Of a DNA stretch of 64,000 nt, positions 1 through 13,423 are shown piece by piece. The stretch is from Ceratorhiza oryzae-sativae (lineage: Eukaryota; Basidiomycota; Agaricomycetes; Cantharellales; Ceratobasidiaceae), in NCBI GenBank assembly GCA_030998015.1, contig JARWMV010000250.1, forward strand, positions 851,855-915,854, read 5' to 3'. Within the stretch, counting starts at the first letter, position 1, and every line of letters begins with the position of its first letter. A program made the translations under genes and the position numbers. The notes beneath the pieces were generated by a model. The model did not search any database, had not been told where the DNA came from, and saw only the letters and a program-made list of their open reading frames with translations.

Positions 1-938
1 TTGGTAAGTGGGAAGCCGGCACCGAACAGAAGAATATTGACTTGGATTAGGACAACCCAACGTAGGCAAATCGTCCTTGCTAAATGCGCTTTTTGGCGAG
101 CATAAAGTCAAAGCTTCAAGAACACCCGGGAAGGTACATACGGATGACACTTACCGTTCGTGGTCAACGCTTAAACCCCTATCTATTAGACGAAGCACTT
201 CCAAACGCTCTTTTTGACACCAGAAATCCGCCTCGTGGATTGTCCTGGATTAGTCCTACCAGCATTGATTCCTATGGAACTTCAAGTATTGTCGAATATC
301 CTACCGATCTCTCAAATACCCGCTCTCCCCGCGTGTATCCGCTACGCTGGGAACCTAATGCCCATTGAGGAGATTTTTGGTGTTGACCGAGCGATGCTCG
401 AGCCAGAAGAGGTGGTTGAAGATAAACGGACTTGGAGAGGAGGCATGCGCCCACCGAAAGTAAAGGAGCCCGCGGAACACGGGTGGACAGCGTTGCAGGT
501 CATGAGTGCTTATGCGACAAAACGAGGGTGGCAAACAGCCAGAACTGGATGGCCTGACGATATGCGAGCTGGAAATTCGAGTGAGTCGGTTATATTCATG
601 CTGAATGGCAAGCTAAACGATGTGTAGTGATGAGAAGTATTGTGGAGGGAAAGGTTCATTGGTCATTCTGGCCACCAGACTCCAACCCACCTGCTAGTGG
701 TTTAGGGATCTGGCTGCAGAATAATACGCATGAAGACGGAGACGGAGATCCCTCTAGTGATGAGGAAGAGAGCGAAGTTGAATCCGGGAAGGTATCTGAC
801 AGCGACGAACGTCTTTCGGAAACTAGTGAGGAAGCGGACGAAGATGTCAGCCGGGAATCGGCCCCCAAGGCCACGATTGGAAGATTCGCTGCTCTAGACA
901 TTGACGAAGACCAAGATGAAAATGAAGAGGATTCGTGA
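1..938 (+). CDS. GNL1-type circularly permuted GTPase, 3' part (5' end outside window)
   Basis: Nuclear/nucleolar GTPase of the HSR1/MMR1 (GNL1) class, a family linked to ribosome biogenesis. Exons read <1-3, 51-133, 190-580 and 628-938, all with GT-AG introns. The visible protein starts at the G1 loop (GQPNVGKSS), continues into the G3 motif (DCPG, near 226-237), then a helical region and an acidic Ser/Glu/Asp-rich tail ending in a short basic-hydrophobic motif and DEDQDENEEDS. In permuted GTPases the G4/G5 motifs precede G1, so they lie upstream of the window. Among the permuted GTPases the tail matches my memory of human GNL1 better than LSG1 or NOG2. Convergent with het-C downstream. Confidence 0.85.
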
Positions 939-1689
939 AGTTGATGCATACTCGCTAGTTAACTGTATAATCTACCGACTGAAATGAGCGCAGTCAAGTT
1001 AATACAAAAATGCTTCCGTTTCAGCAGAGGACTCGTATCGTACTAAAAAAAAAAAACTGAGACATTGAATTACATTATTCATAAGGTTTGGATGCTAAGG
1101 ACGAGGCTTCAGCCGCCGTTTGAATGCATGCGTTTCCGGCCAATGAGCGCGGGTCCACAAACCGAGTTGGTGGTCCCTGAAGTTCCGCCGCACGGTCCAT
1201 CGCCAAATGGTATATATAGTGCTGAGCGAGCTTATCCGCCTCTTTACCACTCTGGCCTTTTGGCTTAGATCAAGTGTAGTATCTGTTCTTTTAGTCTTAA
1301 TCGACTAAACGGTGGCATTGCCACCTACATCGATTATTCAATTTTTGCCGCCCGGGTAGCCGCTCCTCTGCTTGCACGAGCGGTTGCGAGATGACCATGC
1401 CATTGCAGTACTGGCTTGTGTCGTCGCGGGATTTTATTTTTATTATTTTTCTTTCATCATTGCTAGGCCTAACCTTATTCTAATATTTTTAACAGAAGAT
1501 AAAATTATCGGTAATTTTCTGAGTAAGTTTAGATCATATGATTGACAAAATTCAATTCATTCCCGCTCAGCACACAAATATTTGACTTGTTTGATTCAAA
1601 AGTAATTGTTCAGCTAGACGTCAACCACTGCTTGTTGTTTTTAGATCAGTCAATTCCTGTTCAAAGTAGGCCGTGGCTTACCTGTGAAC
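939..1689. other. intergenic gap between convergent genes
   Basis: About 750 bp between two gene 3' ends. It holds a short A-tract near 1046 and a TATATATA at 1211 with no coding sequence I can support behind it. The short ORFs here show no recognisable protein. Confidence 0.5.
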
Positions 1690-4600
1690 TTAGTATTCGG
1701 GGTTATAACCTTGATGCCCACGGTATCCTTCGTTATCGTCATCATCATTCCCATGACGGCGCCCATGGTGCTTGGGACGTTCTTCATCATCGTCCTGATG
1801 CGAGTAACCTCCGCCATAGCCGCTTTCCTCCTCCCCTCCTCCATATGAGCGCTCCGCCCTCTGGCCGTAAGATGGATTGTAGCTACTTTCGTCACGCTCC
1901 TCGCTCTGACCATAGGTCGGGTGGTAGGATCCGCCACCCTCCCGGCGTGAACCATAGCCTTCGTCTTCGTCGTTCCGACGGGAGCCGTAGCCCTCACCAC
2001 GTCGGCTAGCGTATGTCGGCTGGGAGCTGTCGTCATATCCGGAGCGCGATTGTTCATGGCGAGACGAGTATTCGTCGTTTGACCGGCCGTAGGTTCCTCC
2101 ACCATAGGAGGATTCTTCATTTTGCTCGGACGATTCTTGATTCCGTCGGCTGGAATAAGAATTATCGTTATTCGAACGACCATAGCCTCCACCGCCTCCG
2201 TACGAGTTGTCGTCAGTGTTCCCGTAGCCAGAACGGCCATATCCAGACTCTTCGCCCGCGTGTCGATTTGACCCATACCCTCCCCCGGACCCGCGGGTAT
2301 CGCTCTCTTCGTTTTCGTAGGACTGTTTGCCATACCCGGAGCCACCGTAGCCCGACTGGCTTTGTTCGTAGCCTCCGGACTGACCATAACCTCCAGATTG
2401 ACCATAGCCCCCAGATTGTCCGTAGCCCGACTGCTGTTGACCGTAAGAGTGTCCGCCAGCACCACCGTGGCCACCCGAGCCATCATCTTGTCCAACACGC
2501 TTGTTCTTACCCTCGCGCACGCTTTGCTTGTTCAAGAGTTCGATTATTGTCGAGCCCTAAGACAATAACTTAAGCCAACGTTCGCCGGCTATATTTGATC
2601 CATACCTCGGATCCAAGCCCTTCGAACCAGCGCTTCAACTCTTCGGCCATCTCGTTCTGGACTCGCGAACTGCCGGTCGCGTAGTAAGGATGGTGGAATG
2701 CCTCGAGAACCTGATGGCAAACTTAGCCCCGAACAAGGGGAGCGAGTAAACGACACGAACCTGGTTGATGGTTTGGCCGACATCTTATTATGATCGTACC
2801 AAGCCTGGACGACAAGCTCCACAGTATGCTTGACAACTACGAGCGCGATCTTCCCGGCGGGCTCGTTCAAAATTAGACTAAATAAATTTCAGTCTACCGC
2901 TAATTCAGTTAGCACATCGCACTTACTTGAAATGATCCTTGGACAACAGGGAATGCGACGGGTCGGAAGCATCGGGGTTCGTGAAAACCTAGTAAGTATG
3001 CGTCAACGTGGATCGATGGGCTACAATTGAAATCTAACCTCATACTGATCATCAGTGTCGATGACGGCTGCAGAACCCTCCTGGAGAGCAGACGTCGATT
3101 GCTGGAGAAGGGGCGTAAGGAAGGGCTCGAGGGTGGTGTATACGTCTGCAAATAGTGTTTTTTTAGCTGACATGAATCGACCTTTGGTCATTGTGCTTAC
3201 ATGCATTCATGGCATTGGTCAGGTCATCGAGGAGACTCTCCAGACCTGGAATGTTTTGGATAGTCTGCCATATACATATTAACACCAGTTATCCCACCGA
3301 AGCGAGAGTACCTGCCCTGGTAATATCGCGCATAACCTGGTCATGCCACTTCAAGATCTCAAGGAGCTGGCGTTGAACCTCTTCAGGTGCGACGTCATCC
3401 GGATTCTATTAGCCAAGTCAGTAATAGTGTATGAGCATACCCGGAGCAACGCACAAAATTAAACGCCTTGTTTCGAATCTCATCTCCTTGGTTCATCGCG
3501 TTCTGTTTGTCATCTCCTCCGCCAGACGGGATCTGGCTTAGGATTGCACGCAATTTCGAGATGGGCGATTCAGACTGGTTTTGGTTTTTCATCTGTGGGA
3601 AAGGCGTCAATATGGCTGGGTTTCTAATAAACAGTTTAACTTGCCTCGTTCATCTTCTTGCTGAGATCGGACACGCTCGCCTCGCTCAAATGGCTGAAAA
3701 AGGTTAGCTGCTAGTTTGCTTAATCGATGAATCACACATACTCGGTTGCTTCACCGAGCATACTGTGCATGAAGTCGGCGGAACCAAATGTACCGGTAAT
3801 TAGAGGCGGGGCAGGCCCGTTAGGAGTGTTGACCTTGACTGCATACATAGTCAAACTCTGTCAAGAATATACTAAAGGAAAGACATACCATTCTCTCCAA
3901 CATGGCAAAACACCTCATTATGGCCCATCTTCACAAGCCCAATCTCGCACCAGTTGCCTGGAATCCACACATTTGTATCTGTATCTCATGAAACGATCTA
4001 ACGGCTAAACTCACTGTGCGCCAACAAATCCTCAAGTGTATGCAATGCTGTACCCAGTAGTCGGAACGCCTCCCACATGTCCGCGCCCTCTTGTCCGTTA
4101 GCCTGACGTCCGTGCTGGATGCATGCCTCTAGTGTGCGCCGGACGTGAGCTGTGGAGGTATCCCAAGATTGACCTTCAGTTGCGATATAGTTCTGCGAGC
4201 ATCGGGTTAGTCCGGACAGACGAGACCAATTGAGTATGACGTACCTTCATTCCTGTGTTCTGGTCGATCTCGAGCTCCCGCGGGTCGACGGGAGGGCGTA
4301 ACTTGGGATGGAATTGACGCGCATCACCTTCCTTCTCCGCGTATCCCTTGGGGCTAATCAAACGATATCAGCATTATATCGAAATGTCCTGCAAAAAAAC
4401 TATACTTGTCGATATGCTAAAACGTATGAATTGTCAGCATACATGGACGTTTCGAAAAGTCTAACACACACCTCCACAGGGAGATATACACCCAACCTGT
4501 CAGCGGTAACCTCAAACTCTTCAGTCGCGAATCCAAAAGACTGTCATACACCATAGATCACGCGATATCCAATACACAAAAGAAGGATTAGACAAACCAT

Positions 4601-5150
4601 GAACCCCAAAGCGGAAACGACTGTGATGAGCGTTTGAGCCGTCATCTTGGACAAGCCAGCAATATCCATCGCTTGAGAGTAATCGCGCAGCCAGTTGCCC
4701 TATTTGCGCCGCTGTTGAGCTTGCCATATATAACAGGAGGAGGATGGGAACGCACGAAATATACCCGCTTGACATCTAGACTCGTAAACCTGTCACCGCG
4801 GCCGCCGGTCAAAGCCATCTTGGCGACACCACCTAGGATACCTGCGACTCCGCCGCCAAAGCCGGACGGAACGTTCTTGGAAAGTGTGCTCAGAATTGAT
4901 TCGAGATCTCCATGGCGGAAGGCTACAGGAGCGTGCGGTTAGATATAGAGAAGTGTCGTCGTTGTAAAAGGCAAACCCTTTTCGTTGAGGTACGCATAAC
5001 TAGTATCCCACTGGATCAGCAAACAGAGCCCAAATCCGAAGCGAGTGAGACAACATACTCTGGGATATCACCTGCACCAAACGCGGCTACATGCGGCACT
5101 ATAATGCACAGCAGTGCGACGACCAGCAAGGTCGTGGTAAGAAATGTCAT
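1690..5150 (-). CDS. het-C: HET-C-like heterokaryon incompatibility protein, with an apparent 1-nt frameshift
   Basis: Homologue of the fungal HET-C family, secreted or membrane-associated glycine-rich proteins that control vegetative incompatibility in some ascomycetes. The start at 5150 gives a hydrophobic signal peptide followed by the family motif FGAGDIP, then FRHGD and GGVAKMALTG. Exons (minus strand): 5059-5150, 4977-4999, 4756-4922, 4598-4699, 4472-4540, 4406-4416 (11 nt), 4245-4353, 4015-4192, 3889-3957, 3742-3838, 3645-3693, 3455-3592, 3316-3405, 3201-3264, 3039-3145, 2927-2988, 2761-2877, 2606-2710, 1690-2556. They total 2516 nt, one short of a full frame. The missing base maps near 2785, between NKM and the conserved VGQTINQ segment, which sits in another frame. 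The last exon encodes about 280 residues of Gly/Tyr/Ser/Gln/Arg repeats. Two introns (donors at 3644 and 3315) appear to be GC-AG. Confidence 0.85.
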
Positions 5151-5242
5151 ATCTGTTCTGCTTGGTTTCTACTTGGTCGTCGTCGGAGAGAAACCCTGAT
5201 GCGGCTTCTTATCGCTGCTTCCCATCGGAGGCTTAGCCCAGA

Positions 5243-5250
5243 TGACGTCA
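5243..5250. promoter_or_regulatory. ATF/CREB-type palindrome TGACGTCA upstream of het-C
   Basis: A perfect TGACGTCA lies about 93 bp upstream of the het-C start codon in the 304-bp gap 5151-5454. bZIP factors of the ATF/CREB class bind this site in fungi. The match is exact, but its function here is inferred from position only. Nothing else stands out in the gap. Confidence 0.4.
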
Positions 5251-5454
5251 CACATCCGCGGCCTCATCTTGGCGCGTAACTGGCAAAGACGGCGCATATA
5301 TCCTCGTCGCGGGCGTGCGTCCAGGCGGCGGTAGTGAGATCTTGGCGTGCATGCCGTTATCGGTTTTACCGACGGTAAGTTAAAAATACAATGGTGTATA
5401 TTTGAACGGTGACGTAAACCAATAATTTACTATTTTTGGGATATTACATCTTTA

Positions 5455-6696
5455 TCACATCTCTTCTCCACCTGGCATCTGAGATTTCATCTTGACAAGC
5501 ATCCTCAACATATTGTTGCACGGAGTTTGGACGCTGTATCGCTCTCCCATGCGAGAAAGATATCCGTTCATATAGTCAATCTCCGTATCCTGTCCCTTGC
5601 GTATGTCCTGAAGCATGCTCGACCAATTTTGCTCAGTCAGCTTAGCCACACGGACCACCTCCGCCTCTAGAGCTGCGCTTGTCAACTTTTTGGGAAACGA
5701 TCTCGATTCTGCATCCTCTGCAGCTTGGGCTCGAAAGATTTGCTCGGCCTCGCCGCACACTTGTTCACAGATGCGACGTGCATACCAACTAGACACCAAG
5801 GCACCGTTTCGACATCCCATGAGCGCTGTGAGCGGGTTGATGACGGAATTTGTGACGAGTTTGCGCTGGATGCGTTCTTGAAGCTCACCAGCGCCGAGCC
5901 AGGTTGGCGCGAGGCCTGACAACGTGAGCAGAGCACGTATGGTTTTGTATAATGATTCGTATGGCGCAATCTTTTCGAAGAGCGTCTTGTAGGCGAGCGG
6001 GTGATTTGGATCCTCGGGAGGAATGTTGAGGGGAAGGCTACCAATTCGGTCGCTTGGTGCGATGCCGAAAGCAAGGTCTCCTCTGGCTGCGTGCACGGTG
6101 TAGAACGGAGACTTGGACCACGCCCCATGCGTAGTACTTGCAATGACAAAGTGGGGACGTGTGTCAAGCATGGGGAACAATTTGGCGCATAACTCTTCGT
6201 ACACACCCATTCCGTTTTGGAGTAGTGTGATCGTCGAGTGTTTTGATAAACGAGGTGCGAGAATTCGGAGGGCTTTGATAGCCGACGGTGCTTTTGTAGT
6301 GACGATGAGGGATGAGATGGGGTCGCCGTGGGGCGTCGAGAGGAGAGCGACGTTAGAGTTGGATCGAGGGTGGGAGAGGAGGTATTTCGATCTGAGTTGG
6401 CCATCTGGGCGTTTGAGCAAGCCAAACATCTTGTCCGCAGCAGGATCTGTGAACTCGATGTCAAAGCCCGTCGCTCTGACCGGAATGCCGTTGTGCTCGA
6501 TGGTGATAGTGTATTGGAGCTCATTCCTATCGGCGAGTGTCAGAGGGTAAACGAAATAAAAAGCAAGAACTAACTTGAACATTCGCGTGAACGGCTCCCG
6601 TTTGACGAAGAGCGTGATTGGGTGCCGTGTGGATTGGCGGAGGTGGACAGCGAGTAATGAGCCGATGGACCCGACACCGAGCACATGGATGTGCAT
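5455..6696 (-). CDS. ketopantoate reductase-like (ApbA/PanE family) oxidoreductase
   Basis: NADPH-dependent 2-dehydropantoate 2-reductase family; the classical member makes pantoate for coenzyme A synthesis. Exons 6575-6696 and 5455-6526 flank a 48-bp GT-AG intron. Because 48 is a multiple of three, the frame stays open through it and a naive ORF would include 16 extra residues. The product is about 397 aa. The N-terminus has a Rossmann GVGSIGS motif at about residues 7-13. The C-terminal helical domain carries the KLVTNSVINPLTAL block, which holds the catalytic lysine and substrate-binding asparagine in this family. Fungi often have several paralogues, so the substrate is not certain. The start at 6696 places the nucleotide-binding strand at the very N-terminus, as is usual. 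Confidence 0.85.
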   Translation of the reverse strand: MHIHVLGVGSIGSLLAVHLRQSTRHPITLFVKREPFTRMFKLVLAFYFVYPLTLADRNELQYTITIEHNGIPVRATGFDIEFTDPAADKMFGLLKRPDGQLRSKYLLSHPRSNSNVALLSTPHGDPISSLIVTTKAPSAIKALRILAPRLSKHSTITLLQNGMGVYEELCAKLFPMLDTRPHFVIASTTHGAWSKSPFYTVHAARGDLAFGIAPSDRIGSLPLNIPPEDPNHPLAYKTLFEKIAPYESLYKTIRALLTLSGLAPTWLGAGELQERIQRKLVTNSVINPLTALMGCRNGALVSSWYARRICEQVCGEAEQIFRAQAAEDAESRSFPKKLTSAALEAEVVRVAKLTEQNWSSMLQDIRKGQDTEIDYMNGYLSRMGERYSVQTPCNNMLRMLVKMKSQMPGGEEM

Positions 6697-7471
6697 AGCA
6701 CTGGGGCGGGTGAGTGGGGCAAACGCAAGCGGAATGAAAATAACTTCACGGAGCTATTAAATGCCTACAACGTTGCCAAGAATACAATCAAAGTCCAGCT
6801 GGGTGTTGACTCTTCGCTCACAAACGGCACTTGAATCTGAATTTCTAGATCACGATGTAGATGTAGGCTCGGAAGACCAAGACTGACCTCTCGCAGCCCC
6901 TAAATTACCCTGTTCTTCTCAATATCTGACGGCGGGCCTCTTGTCAGTGCGGCTCATACTGCGATCGACGCGTCTCTCACCAGTTGATTGTCGACAAAAT
7001 TAATAACAAGCGCCCAGCGCATGTGTTTAGGTGGTTAAGCCATTACACACAAACAATCATCCACCTTTCTAGCAACGATAACTCCCAGACAGAAGGAGAA
7101 CCTGGCAAAAACCACGCATCAATAAACACTAAATATTTTAATAAAATAATATTTGAAGCAATTAGAGTCTGCCCGGAAGTCAGGATCAGTAAAATGCCTC
7201 CAGGTATCAGTCCACTAGGTATTCCCTTGGTGCGAACTATTGTGAGGCTAAAACATGTCATCGTTTATTTTTCGGGCTACTTTGTACCTTCTGTAGATTC
7301 CATCGCTGCTAGCTTGTCTTTTAGAAGACCAAAGCGGGTTTCAGAAATGAGCGAATACCCACACGACTTGTGTTAAGCGCCCAGCGCTCCGCCCGTGTCA
7401 ACAAAAATTTGCATCCGTTCATCGAAAGACTTTCATCACACATCCCTGGGCGGGCTCGGGCAAGGCAGGAG
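6697..7471. other. divergent promoter region, no gene seen
   Basis: A 775-bp gap between the ketopantoate reductase-like gene (-) and NAN1 (+). An in-frame ATG at 7370 precedes the chosen NAN1 start by 34 codons. Its N-terminal residues look unlike a conserved start, so I treat this stretch as 5' UTR/promoter. Confidence 0.4.
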
Positions 7472-10400
7472 ATGCTCGCGACGTCGCCGAAGAGGCCTTC
7501 TGCAGCAGGAAACAAACGAGAGGCTCCAAATGGTGTTCAAGCTCCACTGAAGAAGCGGCGTAAGGATAGGGATAAGGAGGACGGGCACAGGCAGGAGAAC
7601 CGACCGTGGACATGGACATCGCTCGCGGAGAGCTCTGTATCTGCTCTTGCGCCATTGTTCACCCCTGACTCGAGGTAAGCTTACACTATTTGATATTTAT
7701 CCATTTTTAGCTGACATTGCACAGATATTTCTTTACAACCGCCGCATGCTCGCTCCAAATCTTCTCAACCGCAACTGGAAAGCTCGTATCGACGATCCCG
7801 GCTCACGACGATACGATCACAGCTCTTGCGCTCCACCCTCTGAATCCATCTCACCTATTCTCCGCATCGCTCGACGGCACGCTCAAGCGCTGGGACACCC
7901 ACCATGGCGCACTCCTCGAGACCTTGCGTGTAGACCAGCCGGTAACGCATATAGCACTTCACGCAGAGCTAGGAGACGAAGTCTTTGTGGCTACTGGTGC
8001 CAAGTCGGGTGAGTTATTCGGTTTCCATATTTGATATCGATCGTGTGCTTAACAAGATTACCCAGGCAAGAACTCGGACTCTAGCCACATTTTCCGAGTG
8101 ACGACTAAATCAGCCTCACAACTTCCTTCTCCTCAATCGTGTCTGTCCCAGCCCCCCAAGCCTCGTAAATCATCTCAAACAGTCTACGTCGGCAAAACTC
8201 GCCGGGCGACAGGGCTCGCTGTGTCGTCATGTGCACGCTTTTTGGTGGTTATTGGTGGGACCAAGGCCTATGTAGCCCGACTGGGCGTTGAAGGCTTCAC
8301 AAGCTTTGTCTCTCCGGATCCGCTTACCTGTCTTGCTGTACACCCAACGGAAGCGTACTTTGCGACTGGCGACCAGAGGGGTGTTGTTCGACTTTGGTAT
8401 TGCCTGAATGAACAGGCACTCTCTGCTCCATCCGCTTCGTCCAGATCAACCAATCCTTCCACCTCTAAATCCAAATCCTCTGGCCCATCCTCAACTGCAC
8501 CAACAACAACTCTCCACTGGCACGCTCACGCGGTCTCGGCTCTTTCTTTCACACCCTCCGGCGCGCAGCTCCTGAGCGGAGGCGAGGAATCTGTCCTAGT
8601 GGTGTGGCAGCTCCACTCTGGCCAGCGAGAGTACGTCCCCCGGGTCGGAGCGCCCATTGGGGGCGTGAGTGTATGTTCTGGACCCAACGGAGGGCCAGAG
8701 TATGCGATTGCGCTTGTGGACGGTGGTGTAGTGTTTGTTGGAAGTGACACACTAAGGATCGGGAGAGTTGTTAGGAGAGTCAGGCTTGGTCAGTCCGGTT
8801 TCTCGGCCCGCCTTTTCTTGTCGTTTCTAACAAGCGAAAAGACCCACACCCAACTCGACCACTTCCTCTAGCCATCCATTCTCGAACAAACCATATCCTC
8901 CTCCCGGCCGCACATCCTTCTTCACTCCAAATCCTTGCTCGAAATGGTACGCTTATGGGAGAGATCCAAGTTGCTCCAGCGAATCGCGTGTCGAGACGAG
9001 ACGAGGCTCCTATCGAGCCTGTCAGAGTTACTTTGGTCGCTATCAGCGGGGGTAGGGAGGGGAAGGGTAAACATATAGGGGATGCGGATCCAGTTGCCGG
9101 TGGAGAAGGGGAATGGATGGCCACCATCGATTCAAGAGCGGAAGGAGAGTCTTACCTCAAGTTCTGGCGATGGAATGCAGGATCAACCAATTCGGACCCA
9201 TGCACCCTCAACACCCGAATCGACAGACCACATGGCGACGATAAGGTCACCAGTCTCTCATTTTCTCCTTCGTCCTCTTCTCCGATCCTGGCTAGCACTG
9301 GCACGGATGGTTCAATTAAACTCTGGTCTGTTCACCACTCTACAGATGAATACTGGCTCTGTACTGCATCTTTCACCTACCGTTCTCACGTTGCTTTTAA
9401 AACTGTCTTTTCGCCGGATGGATCCCTCCTTGCTGTCATTCATGGATCGTGTGTTACACTTTGGGCGGTCGAGGGGCAAAGGATGTGTGGTGCATTAACG
9501 TGCATAGAGTTAAGGAGCCAAAAGAAGCTGTATTTATTGGAAAAAGTGGGCGATACGTTGCTGCTTGGCGAAGGGGCAGTTGTGATTTGGGATCTGATCA
9601 GGTGCAGTGGTGCGTTGCTCTGGTTTTTCGCATTTGGAGACATTGGTTTTGATAAGATGGATTGGAGATATAGTTCTCTGGCACGTCCCACTAGAGCACC
9701 CGTCCACGCCCGCCCACATCATATCACATCCAACGGTTCCCACTCTCGCTCTGATCCAATACCCCACCCCGATATCGACCCAAATATCCCTATTTTCCCC
9801 CACCTCATCGGCACCATTCTTCACACAGAAACTCCCATTCAAGCTCGTCGAACCGGTCTGGTCAGATCTTGGAGTTGTCGGCCTTCGAGAAACCCAAGAC
9901 GGCAGCGGCCAGTGGTCACTTGTGCTCACAGGGGAGGATATCAAATCGGTGCAGAGCTCTTCTGGAGGAATAGCTCTAGACGATGCCCCTGTCGTTCCTA
10001 GAACCTTGTTTGAAGACATCTTTGGGCGGGGGAGTGTTGGTTCAGGACTGGTACCGAACGGAAAGGGAAAAGGCAAGGCAGTGGAGACAGAAACGGGAAA
10101 GGGGGTAGTGTCGGATGATGCGCGAATGGCCAAGAGGAAAGCCAGAAAAGCTGAACGGCGAGCTGCGAGGGCTCTGCCCAAGGCGGCAGCGGAACCCTCT
10201 GACTCGGAAGAAGAGAGTGCAACGCCTGAGAGCTCCGAACCTGCCACGGAGGGTGACGCTGAGCTAGATGCTGTCCCATGTAAGCTTGATGCTTCGTGAC
10301 GAACAGACAGAGGCTAATGGTGTAAGAATTTATCCAGACGTCGACGATCTCAGTGACATGAAACGAAAATCATCCTTTCTCGATGGGACGATCCAAATGG

Positions 10401-10486
10401 CGAAAAAAATGAATGGGATGGTGGGAGTTCATTCTGCGTCGGATGACGAGGACGAAGAGGAGGCCGTGTGGTCAGAGTCGTTTTAA
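7472..10486 (+). CDS. NAN1: NAN1/UTP17 (WDR75-like) WD40 U3 snoRNP subunit
   Basis: Component of the t-UTP/UTP-A subcomplex of the small-subunit processome, acting in the nucleolus in rDNA transcription and early 18S processing. Exons 7472-7674, 7725-8008, 8066-8788, 8842-9609, 9674-10279 and 10338-10486 sum to 2733 nt, giving 910 aa. A basic N-terminus (PLKKRRKDRDK) precedes two tandem beta-propellers with WD-type repeats, for example HDDTITALALHPLNPSHLFS and DKVTSLSFSPSSSSPILAST, including the family-typical VVIWDLIRCS segment. A basic then acidic C-terminal tail contains KRKARKAERRAAR and the end DEDEEEAVWSESF. The start at 7472 was preferred over 7370 for its lysine/arginine-rich nucleolar-type N-terminus. 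The last intron (10280-10337) is the only one restoring frame into the acidic terminus. Confidence 0.85.
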
Positions 10487-10721
10487 TAGCTTTCTTGCTT
10501 GATGAATTTATGCACATGCACTCGGATAAACCTTCATCCTTGAATTTCTCAGAGTGAATGTGATTGGTCAGGAGTGAATGTAGCCGAGTAGCCGGTAAAT
10601 ATCCCATTCCGGATTTACCGGAACCACACCTCATGACAAGCTCCGTCACTATCGTCAGCCTCAACCAAGCATAAAATTAACCCTCCCTTTGACGGCTGCT
10701 ACCACCACCTCTCATACCGCC

Positions 10722-12377
<1,656 letters not shown>

Positions 12378-13423
12378 AAATCAGCGTTTCATTTTGTAGG
12401 ATAAGTATCGCTTGTACCCCTTGATTGAATCGCACTATGAGAAACAAATGGCTGGAGGCAAATTGCAAAATTTTAGAAAGGGAACTTCAACAAAGGGAAA
12501 GCACATTCTTCGATTTCGACCGCATTCACTCCGAAGGATAGTGTAGGTATCTGTTCCAACCAACCCTGCGCTTCGGGTAGTGTCCATGAACAAGTTCAGA
12601 AGAAAATTGAGATAGCGTCGCTTACCGGCTAGCCGTCCTCGCTAGTGCAACCAGCCACCGACTCCCACGGCAAATCTCAATGACATTAAATCAAACAAAA
12701 TACTCCGAAAGAATCTTCGGCTGAAATGTTTAAGCTTCCATACTTTCGCAGTTTTGCGCATACCAGAGTATGCGATCACTACAGCAGTGGGACAACGCAG
12801 CACCATATATAGTGGGCGACGAATAAAAAGCACATGGGTTACAAGCGTGCTGGTCCGATTTCAAGGGTAAAGACGTTGTTCCGATCAGGAAAGTAAGGCC
12901 GCCATGGCTACCCTCAGCTCTGCCAATTAAACAATCACAGATTCATCTGAGCAGACAGATCCATATGAATGTAATTGGAATCCCCACGCATCCGTTCCTC
13001 GAATCATTTATCGCCAAGCCTCTGCGGAGGATGTTTAAAGAACACGATACAGAGGACCAAGTGTCTCCAACATGACGTCTCAGAGTGTGGCTTAGATATG
13101 TAGATGGACCAGAAGTGTCGAGCGTGAAGTTGTGGAATTGACAGGAGAAGAGTTAGGGTGTAAAGTGTTCGTGAAGTCGGAATCTGGATAAAAATCGATG
13201 AAACCGTGTTCACCGGGGACTGAGGATTGCCCCTGAGCGGATCATGTAGCGATTGGTATCAATGAACAGAACGCGAAATAACACCACTCATGGTGCCCTT
13301 CGTCGCTCTCAGAAATGGACATCTTGCTAGGGAGTCGGGCCAATTTTATGACTATATGCGTGCATTGGCACGTCCAACACATACGATTCAAGAGGCCACT
13401 ATCTTAGCCCACATGCTACAAGA
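12378..13423. other. gap between convergent genes, nothing supported
   Basis: About 1 kb between the thiolase stop and the TatD-type gene stop. Short ORFs on both strands show no family resemblance. I see no repeat or RNA gene. Confidence 0.45.

Noticed and set aside
1650..2573. Long ORFs on both strands over the het-C last exon
   Set aside because: Shadows of the glycine-rich repeat; codon repetition keeps other frames open.
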